Assembly: GCF_029852145.1 (NCBI RefSeq)
Contig: NC_079979.1
Location: 5,432,501 to 5,496,500, forward strand
DNA: 64,000 nt
From: Microplitis mediator
Lineage: Eukaryota > Arthropoda > Insecta > Hymenoptera > Braconidae
Direction: 5' to 3'
In this document: in pieces, positions 56,467 through 64,000 of the stretch
How positions within the stretch are numbered: the first letter of the stretch is position 1
Layout of the letters: every line of letters begins with the position of its first letter
The notes under the pieces: model-generated
Database searches by the model: none
What the model saw: the letters and a program-made list of their open reading frames with translations, nothing else
Told to the model about the DNA's origin: nothing
Made by a program: the position numbers and the translations under genes

Positions 56467-57744
56467 ATGCCTGACAACGACAGACCCATCATCCGGCTGG
56501 ATGCCACTTTGCACGATGCAAACACCCCACCAACCCAGTACGATATGGCCATAGATCTCTATCGAGAGCTACCTAATTTCAACGGTGAAGGCCCGACTTG
56601 CGAACAAGATTTCAGAGAATTTGACGCAATCGTACGAAGCTGGTTACCATGCATCCTCCCAGACCACCATGACATGTTCGTTGCAAAAATCGCGAAGAGA
56701 ATTTCGGGTCGTGCTAAGAGCATCATTGAATACACTCCGATTCACAGCGTTGAAGAACTTCTGGACGCTCTGGGCGAGAGGTTTCGCCACGGCGATCCTG
56801 CTCTCATCTGGCACAAACGTCTAGCTGCAGCTTCCCCGAAGGACGGGGAAACCATCGAAGACTTCTATTTCAGGTTACGCAAGATGATCAAAGGCCTGGA
56901 AGCTGCACTCCCAGCAGAAAATCGAGACGCCATCATGTCGCAGCAAGAAAAGGTTGCATTCGACCTCCTTTATTCCGCTTTGCCTGACCTTCCAAAATGT
57001 CTTGCGCGTCTAAAAAACCCCAGAACGCTGGAAGAGCTTTACAAGGCGATTAAAGAAGAGCGAACTCGCGAATGTTTGCGGCCTGCTCGGAAACGCGATT
57101 CTAACGAATTTTCGCGTAATTCTCATAAAGACCGTCGAGACTACGACGGAGACTATAACAGACGATACTCGAAAGACGATTATCAGAGACCTCGTCGAGA
57201 TTACAACGATTACGATGATCGTAGAGAGACTAGAGGACGAACATTCAGTTACTCTAAGAATAACCACAGACGAAGTAAATATGACACAGACGACGAAGAC
57301 AGTGTAGACTCTGACGCCAGTGCAGAGTCCGCAGACTACTTAACTTACGCTTACACCTCAAGTAAAGGGGGACGTAGCCAGACTCGTGACGATGATTCGA
57401 CTCCACGAACGTACAAGAAAAGCACTTTACGTTCTCGTACAGAAGAGCAGTTTACAGCCAGACCAAAGACTGTGACGTTTGATCCTGCTGACATAGACGC
57501 TGAAAAACTGGAGCATCTGAAATTAAACGCTCCATGTTGCGACTGTCCGTTCTGCCCTCACCGCGATTCGAATAAATCCGCCCCAAGGAAAAACAACGAC
57601 GATCATTTAAACTTAATGGGCGCTCGACAGGCCGAGGCGACTGCGAGTATGCCCCGCGAGCCTCGCCGATCCATGAGTGCCCAGCAGAGGCCTCAGACTG
57701 CGAAGGAATTCAAAATCCTTCAACGCCCGAAGCCCTCGCACTAG
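56467..57744 (+). CDS. gag: Gag polyprotein of element 2
   Basis: 425 codons from ATG 56467 (MPDNDRPIIRL) to TAG 57742-57744; the frame is open a further 28 codons upstream to a TAG at 56377 but without ATG. The first 200 residues are a gypsy-type matrix/capsid region (LYRELPNFNGEGP, IEDFYFRLRKMIKGLE). Residues about 210-320 are rich in Arg, Asp and Tyr, a likely RNA-binding region in place of zinc knuckles; only one Cys-rich spot (CCDCPFCPH) is present. The intact frame overlaps pol by 130 nt. Confidence 0.88.
   Translation: MPDNDRPIIRLDATLHDANTPPTQYDMAIDLYRELPNFNGEGPTCEQDFREFDAIVRSWLPCILPDHHDMFVAKIAKRISGRAKSIIEYTPIHSVEELLDALGERFRHGDPALIWHKRLAAASPKDGETIEDFYFRLRKMIKGLEAALPAENRDAIMSQQEKVAFDLLYSALPDLPKCLARLKNPRTLEELYKAIKEERTRECLRPARKRDSNEFSRNSHKDRRDYDGDYNRRYSKDDYQRPRRDYNDYDDRRETRGRTFSYSKNNHRRSKYDTDDEDSVDSDASAESADYLTYAYTSSKGGRSQTRDDDSTPRTYKKSTLRSRTEEQFTARPKTVTFDPADIDAEKLEHLKLNAPCCDCPFCPHRDSNKSAPRKNNDDHLNLMGARQAEATASMPREPRRSMSAQQRPQTAKEFKILQRPKPSH
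57606..57667 (+). promoter_or_regulatory. Programmed -1 frameshift site of element 2
   Basis: TTTAAAC at 57606-57612 in gag phase (CAT TTA AAC), exactly as in element 1. From 57612 the -1 frame is open into the protease. A downstream stem can form 6 nt later: GGCG (57619-57622) with CGCC (57664-57667) and CTCG (57623-57626) with CGAG (57657-57660). Confidence 0.8.
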
Positions 57745-58262
57745 TAATCGGTAAAGGTCCGAGAGTCTGGATGAAATCTCCAGACCTCTTCCAGGGTGGT
57801 TGTGAAGTTCTACTGGATACAGGTTCTGACCTGAACCTTCTTTGTATCGACGCTCTGGGGGATGACACCATCGTTTACCCAGAAAACGGAGGTAAAGTGG
57901 GCGGCATAGCGACCAGCAGTATGCCAATCATCGGAACTGTGACGCTCGAGGTCTTTGAAGTAGATATTTGTTTTCAGGTTGTACCTGGATCACCTGGAGG
58001 TTACCCGGGTATCCTTGGAAACGAATTTTTCATCAAAGAACGAGCTGGCATTTCCTTTTACTGGAATACACTGGTCCTCAAAAATCGACCTACCCGTCCT
58101 ATCCCTTTCACAATGGAAGACGACCTCGAGGGAGGATATATCCTGTCGCTGGGGACAGGCCCAAAAATATTCGATTCATGTAATTCTCTTCATGGAGAAC
58201 TACAATGTTTCCTCGTGGATACAGGGGGGGGATGTATGTCTAATAAATTCTTCTGCCCTTAA
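57612..58262 (+). pseudogene. pol: Pol of element 2, first part: protease 1 and start of protease 2
   Basis: Open from the frameshift site. Protease-like domain 1 has its catalytic DTGS at 57816-57827 and the closing GILGNEFF at about 58008-58031. A second catalytic-type DTG follows at 58218-58226, 134 codons later. Then a run of eight G (58224-58231) shifts the frame and the ORF ends at TAA 58260-58262. Retropepsins normally occur once per polyprotein and dimerise, so two copies in tandem are unusual. Confidence 0.78.
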
Positions 58263-58446
58263 ACCCGAAATTAGAGTGGATCGTGGTGACACGATGCTAC
58301 TCCGAGGTTTAAATGGGCATCCCATGGAGACGATCGGTTCTGTCGAACTGAAAGTTTTGGGATCCAAAATTCGATTTCACGTTTGTGAGGGTAATTTACC
58401 CTTCAATGGCGTGGGCATTTTGGGAAACAACTTCCTGAGAAAGTAA
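58232..58446 (+). pseudogene. pol: Pol of element 2, displaced rest of protease 2
   Basis: In the frame one base over, this segment carries the remaining protease 2 features, ending in the flap-to-C-terminus motif GVGILGNNFL, closely like GILGNEFF of protease 1. It ends at TAA 58444-58446, after which the same frame continues open into RT, so this stop looks like a nonsense change within one long pol frame. Confidence 0.75.
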
Positions 58447-60723
58447 CAGGCCGAAATCTCGTATCATCATCAATCTCTGAATTTATTTTCCAGACCTTCC
58501 CGACCCCTATACTTCAGCTTAGGGGTAAAGCCATCACGTTCGTATGTCATTCCACCCCGTATGCGAATGTCTGTCTCCGTACCTGTCGTGAATCCAAAAA
58601 TCAGACAAGGCTATCTCCGTAAGGTTCCTCTTAAGGAAGGACTCTTAATGGGCGAAGCCGTTGTTTCTGTGGATGATGGCCAGGCGATGTGTATGGTGAT
58701 CAACACGACATCGGACCCAGCAGAAATCAACATCCAGCCTCAGATTCTCGAAGAATTCGAATACGACCATCCAGATCTTTCAGATGGAAATTCGGAGATA
58801 TCTGATTCCTCACCCGAAAGGAAATCCTTTTCCAGAAGGGAGCGTATCGACGCGATCCTTAATAAAATTCCGACGGACCATCTCAATCGACTCGAAAAAA
58901 GACAAATATTTAAACTCATACAGAAAAATCATGATATTTTTCACCTTCCTGGCGATCGCCTGGGACGATCTAAAAAGTTCACCTGTAAAATCGAAACCAC
59001 GTGTGATACGCCAGTCCGAATCAAACAATACCGTTTCCCTCAAGAACATCGCGAGGAAATTAAGAAACAAGTCGATAATTTACTTAAACAAGGAATTATA
59101 CGTAAATCAAAATCTCCGTATAATTCGCCCTTGTGGATCGTCCCTAAGAAATCTGACGCGCAAGGTAATAAAAAATGGAGAATGGTTATCGACTTCCGAA
59201 ATTTGAATAAAATAACCATCGGGGATGCTTATCCCTTACCACTCATAATTGACATTCTAGATCAACTCGGTGGAGCGAAATATTTCAGCGTGTTTGATCT
59301 TGCAAGCGGTTTCCATCAAGTACCAATGGATCCCAGGGATGCTGAGAAAACTGCGTTTTCTACCCCTGATGGCCATTGGGAATATTGCTGCATGCCTTTT
59401 GGGCTTGAGTGCGCTCCGGCAATTTTCCAACGCATGATGGACTCCACTTTGAGTGGGTTAAAAGGCACCGAATTGTTCATTTACCTGGATGATTTCGTAA
59501 GTTACGCATCTTCACTTGAAGAGCATGAAGTGCGAGTGCAAAGACTTTTCAACCGCCTCCGAGAGGCTGGGCTAACTCTTCAGCCCGAGAAATGTAAATT
59601 TCTCTGCCCCGAGGTGGAATATTTGGGTCACATTATCACTAAAGATGGCGTAAAACCCGATCCAAAGAAAATTTCATCCCTTAAAAATGCGTCCCACCCC
59701 CGTGATCATACGGAGGCGCGCAAATTTATGGGGTTAGCTAACTACTACCGACGTTTCATCGAAAACTTCGCTGAAAGAGCGAAACCAATCACTGACCTTA
59801 CCAGAAAAACTAAACCGTTCGTCTGGTCAGCTGATTCTCAAAAAGCTTTCGATGACATAAAGAATGCATTGTGCGAGAATTCATTCCTCGCTTACCCAGA
59901 TTTTAATCGACCGTTTATACTAGCAACTAGTTCATCCGATGTTGGCATCTCGGGTATCTTGAGCCAAGAACTCGATAACGACGATCAAACTCCTGAAAAC
60001 CTGGATGCAAATGTCGAGAAAATTGTCTCATGTACATCTAGAGTTTTGCAAGAAACTGAAACCAGATATACACATAACGAAAAAGAATGTTTGGCGGTTT
60101 TGTATGCGGTGCAACAATTCCGGCCTTACCTTTATGGTAAGCCCTTCACCTTGTATACAAGCAGTCCTTGTATGTCCTGGTTAAAGGATAGCCAAACCGT
60201 TACAGAACGCCAAATCAAATGGAGATCTAAATTAAGTGAATATAAATTCTCTGTTGTTGTTCGTCATAAAATCTCTGAGCAATATGCCGAAGGATTATCT
60301 TACAATCCCGAAGGAAGATCTCCGGCAGAGATTAATTCAGAAGAAACACCCATTAAAGAAGCTGTAATGTTACCGCTCAAGAAAAATTCGTGTCCTGACG
60401 ACGAAGCAATAGCAGCAGTAAAACGAGGTCGAAAACCGGGAGGTAAAAATAAACCCCGTGTCAACAGCGCTCCACAACCTCGTGATACAATCGCTTCTCG
60501 TTTACGTATGAGACGAGCCACAGAACTAAACCCAAATCGGAAAAAGATAAATTACTGTGAGATAAGTACTGCCGAACCTGACGTTTCAGGGGGTATTGAA
60601 GACGATGTATTCGAAGAAAATCAACCATCCGCATCATCAAAACCTCAAGCTCCAGTAGATCCGGAACCAGAACCTGAAACAAATTCGGAAGAAACAGATG
60701 AGGAGGAAGAGGAAGCAGTCTGA
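58447..60723 (+). CDS. pol: Pol of element 2: reverse transcriptase and degenerate RNase H
   Basis: Residues are numbered from the ATG at 58561; the frame is open from 58447, so that ATG is probably not a natural start. Reverse transcriptase carries VFDLASGFHQVPMD and YLDD (308-311) with normal gypsy spacing. RNase H follows, but the four catalytic positions read T-S-S-S (457 in place of Asp), E509 kept, T-S-S (534 in place of Asp) and E577 in place of Asp. The last 120 residues are a basic then very acidic tail. TGA at 60721-60723 separates it from the integrase ORF, which continues in the same frame two codons later. Confidence 0.88.
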   Translation, partial: QAEISYHHQSLNLFSRPSRPLYFSLGVKPSRSYVIPPRMRMSVSVPVVNPKIRQGYLRKVPLKEGLLMGEAVVSVDDGQAMCMVINTTSDPAEINIQPQILEEFEYDHPDLSDGNSEISDSSPERKSFSRRERIDAILNKIPTDHLNRLEKRQIFKLIQKNHDIFHLPGDRLGRSKKFTCKIETTCDTPVRIKQYRFPQEHREEIKKQVDNLLKQGIIRKSKSPYNSPLWIVPKKSDAQGNKKWRMVIDFRNLNKITIGDAYPLPLIIDILDQLGGAKYFSVFDLASGFHQVPMDPRDAEKTAFSTPDGHWEYCCMPFGLECAPAIFQRMMDSTLSGLKGTELFIYLDDFVSYASSLEEHEVRVQRLFNRLREAGLTLQPEKCKFLCPEVEYLGHIITKDGVKPDPKKISSLKNASHPRDHTEARKFMGLANYYRRFIENFAERAKPITDLTRKTKPFVWSADSQKAFDDIKNALCENSFLAYPDFNRPFILATSSSDVGISGILSQELDNDDQTPENLDANVEKIVSCTSRVLQETETRYTHNEKECLAVLYAVQQFRPYLYGKPFTLYTSSPCMSWLKDSQTVTERQIKWRSKLSEYKFSVVVRHKISEQYAEGLSYNPEGRSPAEINSEETPIKEAVMLPLKKNSCPDDEAIAAVKRGRKPGGKNKPRVNSAPQPRDTIASRLRMRRATELNPNRKKINYCEISTAEPDVSGGIEDDVFEENQPSASSKPQAPVDPEPEPETNSEETDEEEEEAV

Positions 60724-60726
60724 CTC

Positions 60727-63387
60727 ATGAACGAAGAATATCTGATGAACGAACAGGATAAAAGCTCCAGCGATCAGGGGGATGGAAATTCGCCCGAGGC
60801 TATAGATCGACAACAATTGCGGGAAGATTTGAGAAAATCATTCGAACGTTTCAACAGAGCTCTTGAACAACGAACCGTTAATATCCCAGATAAGGAAGCG
60901 GATTGCTCTGTCCATCCAGACGACTACTACAATCCACTGCCAGTAGTCAGCCCTCAGGTGGCCAAGGAAGTCAGAGAATATCTTGAACAGAGTTACCTTC
61001 CGCACGAATACGATGAAAACGAAGACCCGGACGAATCCGAAGAAATAGAAGAGGAAGAAGAAGACGAATTTCTTCGTGAAAACGAAAGTACAGTAGAAGA
61101 TGAAGATTCGAGCGAAGCCAGCTGCTCTGAACCAGAAGTCCAAGTGGAGACAAATCCAGCAACTCCACCGTTGTCGCGAGCTACCAAACTTCACGAAAAA
61201 TATTTAAGTAGTGGTTCAAGCCCATCTACTCCCATGTGGAAACACACTGTGTTGAGAGCTGCACAGAAAGAGCATAAAGGGCTGGAATATGATGACCATT
61301 CTAAAACCTTCTATTGGAATGACGATGTAGAAGCAGACGATCGGAATTCTACTATCACAGCAAGACCTTCTACTTCTCAAACCTTAAATACTGAAGATTT
61401 TCCAGCTGCATCTTCCAGTATAGCACCAAGGGAAACTCCCAAGCGAATGGGGGAAGTTTCTCCAAAAAATAATGATAATGACAAAACGTTGCTGAACGAA
61501 AGCCAGCAACCCAAATCACCAAATAAAAATTCTACAAAAGATCTGACGAGAGGGGAAGAGAGCTCTTCTCAATCAAACCAATCAGAGACCACACAATATG
61601 ACGAAGCCACGGTGATTCAAGTAGAGGTACACCAAGAACAAGACGACGGAAATGAGCAGGCAAATGAATCGGATCTTCGCCATGTGACACATCCGGAAGT
61701 TGTTGACGAACAACTGGGGGATGAGCCGGCTGTGAATGATGATTTGCCACCTAAATTTTCGAATCAAGCTCCATGGTGCGTCTTCGACCCTCCATCTTCG
61801 GACATAGCCGAAGATTTGAGTGGTCAAAACTACTCACCGCCCGAAGTTTCTTCTTCATCTGGCTCTGAATCTGACAGACCTCAGAAACTGCCTAAAAATC
61901 AAATTAGATTCAAAGACAGTCGAGATGGAATCACGTATGTGAGAGATCACATGGTGCATTTCCTGTCCTTGGATTGTAAAATGATGAAACCAGTTTCAAA
62001 GCTGTTGAGAGACCTCACTTTCATCAATCGAGAAGATCTGAAAGCGGCTAGACCAAAATTGGGTGACGTACTTGTCACAAAATTGGGTCAATGTTCCATC
62101 TTTACCGTTTTCGTCAAGAAAAATCATTTTGAAAAAATCGACTTAACAAATTTAATTGAAGGACTACGAAATCTACGAGCATCCATGTTCAAACATGAGA
62201 TTTATACGTTCCGCATAGCGAAACAGGGGGATGACTTCGACGATTTGAACATAAAGTCTTATCTCATACAAGAGTTGGGCGATTGTCCAATCGAAGTAAC
62301 TCTTTGCGAAGGAAATATAGAAGTTCCTGCCGAAGAATTACGCGATAAAATCATCGAAGAAAACCACTGTAGCCCTATAGCAGGCCACAAAGGTGTCGTG
62401 AAAACTTATTGGCGAATCCGTGAGAGATTCTACTGGCCCGGCATGAAGGAAAAGATCTATAGATTTATCCAGAAATGCGAAATTTGCCAGAAAAACAAAC
62501 TCACGCGAATAAAAACTAAACAACCAATGATGATAACCGATACTCCCTTCGAGCCCTTCGAGAAAATTTCCATCGATACCGTTGGACCACTTCCAATGAC
62601 CAGAAGTGGAAATGTCCATATCCTGACGATCCAGGATAACTTCTCGAAAGCCGTAACCGCGATCCCAATACCCGATATCCGATCGACAACAGTGGCTGAA
62701 GCCCTTGTCGATCGATATATGTGTTATTATGGGTGCCCGAGAGTCATCCTCTCAGACAAAGGTACGTCATTTACCTCGAAAATAATACAACAGCTTGCAA
62801 AAGCTTTAAAAATACAAAGATTAACGACTTCGGGTTATTACCCCCAGTCAAATGGATCCTTAGAAAGGAGCCATCAACCATTGATAGACTTTTTGCGAGT
62901 AATTTCAGATAAGTATCCGAACTGGGATCGATATGTGGGTCTTGCTGCGTTGAGTTACAATACAAACGTGCACACCTCTACCAAATTCACTCCATTTGAG
63001 TTGATGTTTGGTCGGAGAGCTCGATTACCAACCCAATTCCCTGATTATTCCAGAATCGAAACTTATTCTGATTATCTCGCTGACCTTATGGGAAGATTAT
63101 CAGAAGTTAAAGAAATCGCTGCTGATTGTCTCAATAAGGCAAAACAAGATTCCAAAATTCGTTATGATCGACACATACATGCCAGAACCTTTAAAGTAGG
63201 TGATTTTATTTATGTTCTAAAAGAGCCGAGGAAAAATAAACTCGATGTTTATTACACCGGGCCTTATGAAATTGTCGAAATTAACGAATTTGGAAGTCTT
63301 ATTTACCTGAATGACAAAGGGAACCGAAAATTGGTCAACCCTAATAAGGCTAAACCTGCTGTCGATCAAAAGGCTAAACCTTTATAA
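60727..63387 (+). CDS. pol: Pol of element 2: macrodomain-like region and integrase
   Basis: 886 codons in the same frame as RT, after TGA CTC. Residues 1-395 are acidic and low in complexity. Residues about 399-529 resemble a macrodomain. Integrase follows: zinc site H547, H554, C584, C587; catalytic D617, D677, E713 (D,D35E); then a C-terminal GPY-type module (VYYTGPYEIVEI, about residue 836). All integrase catalytic residues are present. It overlaps the 16-nt putative env splice acceptor by a single base at its end. Confidence 0.88.
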   Translation: MNEEYLMNEQDKSSSDQGDGNSPEAIDRQQLREDLRKSFERFNRALEQRTVNIPDKEADCSVHPDDYYNPLPVVSPQVAKEVREYLEQSYLPHEYDENEDPDESEEIEEEEEDEFLRENESTVEDEDSSEASCSEPEVQVETNPATPPLSRATKLHEKYLSSGSSPSTPMWKHTVLRAAQKEHKGLEYDDHSKTFYWNDDVEADDRNSTITARPSTSQTLNTEDFPAASSSIAPRETPKRMGEVSPKNNDNDKTLLNESQQPKSPNKNSTKDLTRGEESSSQSNQSETTQYDEATVIQVEVHQEQDDGNEQANESDLRHVTHPEVVDEQLGDEPAVNDDLPPKFSNQAPWCVFDPPSSDIAEDLSGQNYSPPEVSSSSGSESDRPQKLPKNQIRFKDSRDGITYVRDHMVHFLSLDCKMMKPVSKLLRDLTFINREDLKAARPKLGDVLVTKLGQCSIFTVFVKKNHFEKIDLTNLIEGLRNLRASMFKHEIYTFRIAKQGDDFDDLNIKSYLIQELGDCPIEVTLCEGNIEVPAEELRDKIIEENHCSPIAGHKGVVKTYWRIRERFYWPGMKEKIYRFIQKCEICQKNKLTRIKTKQPMMITDTPFEPFEKISIDTVGPLPMTRSGNVHILTIQDNFSKAVTAIPIPDIRSTTVAEALVDRYMCYYGCPRVILSDKGTSFTSKIIQQLAKALKIQRLTTSGYYPQSNGSLERSHQPLIDFLRVISDKYPNWDRYVGLAALSYNTNVHTSTKFTPFELMFGRRARLPTQFPDYSRIETYSDYLADLMGRLSEVKEIAADCLNKAKQDSKIRYDRHIHARTFKVGDFIYVLKEPRKNKLDVYYTGPYEIVEINEFGSLIYLNDKGNRKLVNPNKAKPAVDQKAKPL
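61921..62313 (+). other. Macrodomain-like region in pol
   Basis: Residues 399-529 of the integrase ORF. The order of elements fits an OARD1/TARG1-type macrodomain: H-x-x-S-x-DCKM after the first strand, a GDV..TKLG..SIFTVFVKK strand pair with Lys-Lys, a long helix (LTNLIEGLRNLRASMFKH), a strand ending in RIA, an Asp-rich loop (GDDFDDL), and a last strand IEVTLC. The glycine loop that follows DC[KR]M in binding-competent members is changed to MKP, so ADP-ribose binding is doubtful. Confidence 0.6.
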
Positions 63388-63402
63388 AGTTCTCTGTTTC
63401 AG
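63387..63402 (+). promoter_or_regulatory. Putative env 3' splice site of element 2
   Basis: AAGTTCTCTGTTTCAG ends 23 bases before the env ATG, starting at the last base of the pol stop codon. Identical to 47631-47646 in element 1. Confidence 0.65.
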
Positions 63403-63425
63403 ATCCAAGGAAATAATTTACCACC

Positions 63426-64000
63426 ATGAAGGCGTTGTTGATATTCATGACCATTCAACCATTGGCGGACAACCCAGGGTTATTGTATGACCCATTTAAG
63501 AGGATTCACTTGATTGAAGAAAATTGGTGCATCATTTCTTCCATTAACGTCAAGGGGTTGGTAGACCTGTACCCCTTCGAGTTGGAACATATACATTCAA
63601 CCATGCTCGCTTGTGCCAAGATCATCGACGTCGGGTCCTGCATGCATTATCTGAAAATCGACATGATAAATGAGGTACAGGTTCAAATATATCAGGCCAT
63701 GCATCGCTTAGACCAACTCCTCGACGAAACGAATTTTCAAACACCGCCACTTGACCGTAACCAGAGAGCTCCATGGTTCGGTTTCATAGGCACGATTTCT
63801 CGAGAATTGTTTGGGACCATGGATTATGAAGACAAAGAACACATTAATAAGGAAATTAACAAGTTATATCAAGATAATACCGAAATGGTGCACCTGGTAC
63901 AGAACGCCACTCACATCGTCAAGAGTGAGATTAATACCATACTTCAGAGTGAGGCTCAGATGCAGTCAAATCTGAACAAACTCGCGGACGTCACTCACGC
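63426..64000 (+). CDS. env: Envelope (F-type fusion glycoprotein), N-terminal part, runs off window
   Basis: 191 codons from ATG 63426 (context CCACCATGA) with no stop before the window ends. The start has a short hydrophobic stretch that could be a signal peptide. R111-N-Q-R114 is a minimal furin-type RXXR site, followed at once by a fusion-peptide-like segment (GFIGTISRELFG) and then by a long helical, heptad-like region (to about residue 190). This order is that of the F-type envelope of errantiviruses and baculoviruses, a membrane fusion protein. No lesion is seen in the part present. It follows integrase and a putative splice acceptor, as expected for a spliced env mRNA. Confidence 0.85.
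   Translation, partial: MKALLIFMTIQPLADNPGLLYDPFKRIHLIEENWCIISSINVKGLVDLYPFELEHIHSTMLACAKIIDVGSCMHYLKIDMINEVQVQIYQAMHRLDQLLDETNFQTPPLDRNQRAPWFGFIGTISRELFGTMDYEDKEHINKEINKLYQDNTEMVHLVQNATHIVKSEINTILQSEAQMQSNLNKLADVTH

Larger units (their letters stand above)
54575..64000 (+). mobile_element. Env-bearing Ty3/gypsy endogenous retrovirus (element 2), partial
   Basis: Begins TGTTATGTCC in a satellite unit and runs off the window: long 5' LTR, tRNA-Leu primer site, gag, -1 frameshift site, protease(s), RT, RNase H, macrodomain-like region, integrase, env. The layout and an F-type env make it errantivirus-like. Three lesions interrupt pol (G8 run at 58224, TAA at 58444, TGA at 60721), so this copy is presumably defective. 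The 3' LTR is not in the window. Confidence 0.92.

Overview
The window is AT-rich eukaryotic repeat DNA from an insect. The support is an errantivirus-like endogenous retrovirus with an F-type envelope gene, TA-, TTAA- and 8-bp-target DNA transposons, and one spliced host gene of a secreted-protein type familiar from insects. A hymenopteran, perhaps a parasitoid wasp, is my best guess, but nothing in the sequence proves it. No bacterial operons, rRNA genes or CRISPR arrays are present.

Layout. (1) Three tracts of one satellite with a unit of about 1.62 kb lie at 1-4600, 35974-39821 and 49140-54574. Each tract is broken or ended by an LTR-type insertion: a 1346-bp TG..CA insertion at 1683-3028, a complete Ty3/gypsy element at 39822-49139 (element 1), and an env-bearing Ty3/gypsy element from 54575 off the right edge (element 2). 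(2) 4601-35973 is a graveyard of palindromic, non-autonomous DNA transposons, several nested two to four deep. It includes an internally deleted Kolobok-like transposon (20096-21893), a hAT-type MITE with an 8-bp target duplication (7552-8163), a LINE 3' end (about 22340-22724) and a 30-bp minisatellite (about 16520-17215). (3) The only convincing host gene is a four-exon gene at 26677-32944, encoding a secreted protein of about 165 residues that looks like the DUF1091/ML-like group. Its introns are full of MITEs.

Element 1 has 704/707-bp LTRs, a tRNA-Lys-type primer site, gag with two zinc knuckles, a textbook -1 frameshift site (UUUAAAC, 5-nt spacer, GC-rich hairpin), pol (protease, RT, intact RNase H, D,D34E integrase) broken near its C-terminus by a frameshift, and a third ORF of 199 codons I do not recognise. 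A 16-nt string that looks like a 3' splice site lies ahead of this third ORF and is identical to the one ahead of env in element 2.

Element 2 is the most unusual object here. Its long LTR (about 1.35 kb) holds a tandem array of stem-loop modules whose stems covary. It has a tRNA-Leu primer site, a second UUUAAAC frameshift site, two protease-like domains in tandem, an RNase H that has lost three of its four catalytic carboxylates, a macrodomain-like region between RNase H and integrase, a D,D35E integrase, and a partial envelope ORF with an RXXR site and fusion-peptide-like segment. A G8 frameshift, an in-frame TAA and an in-frame TGA interrupt its pol frame, so this copy is probably defective unless one or more are recoded.
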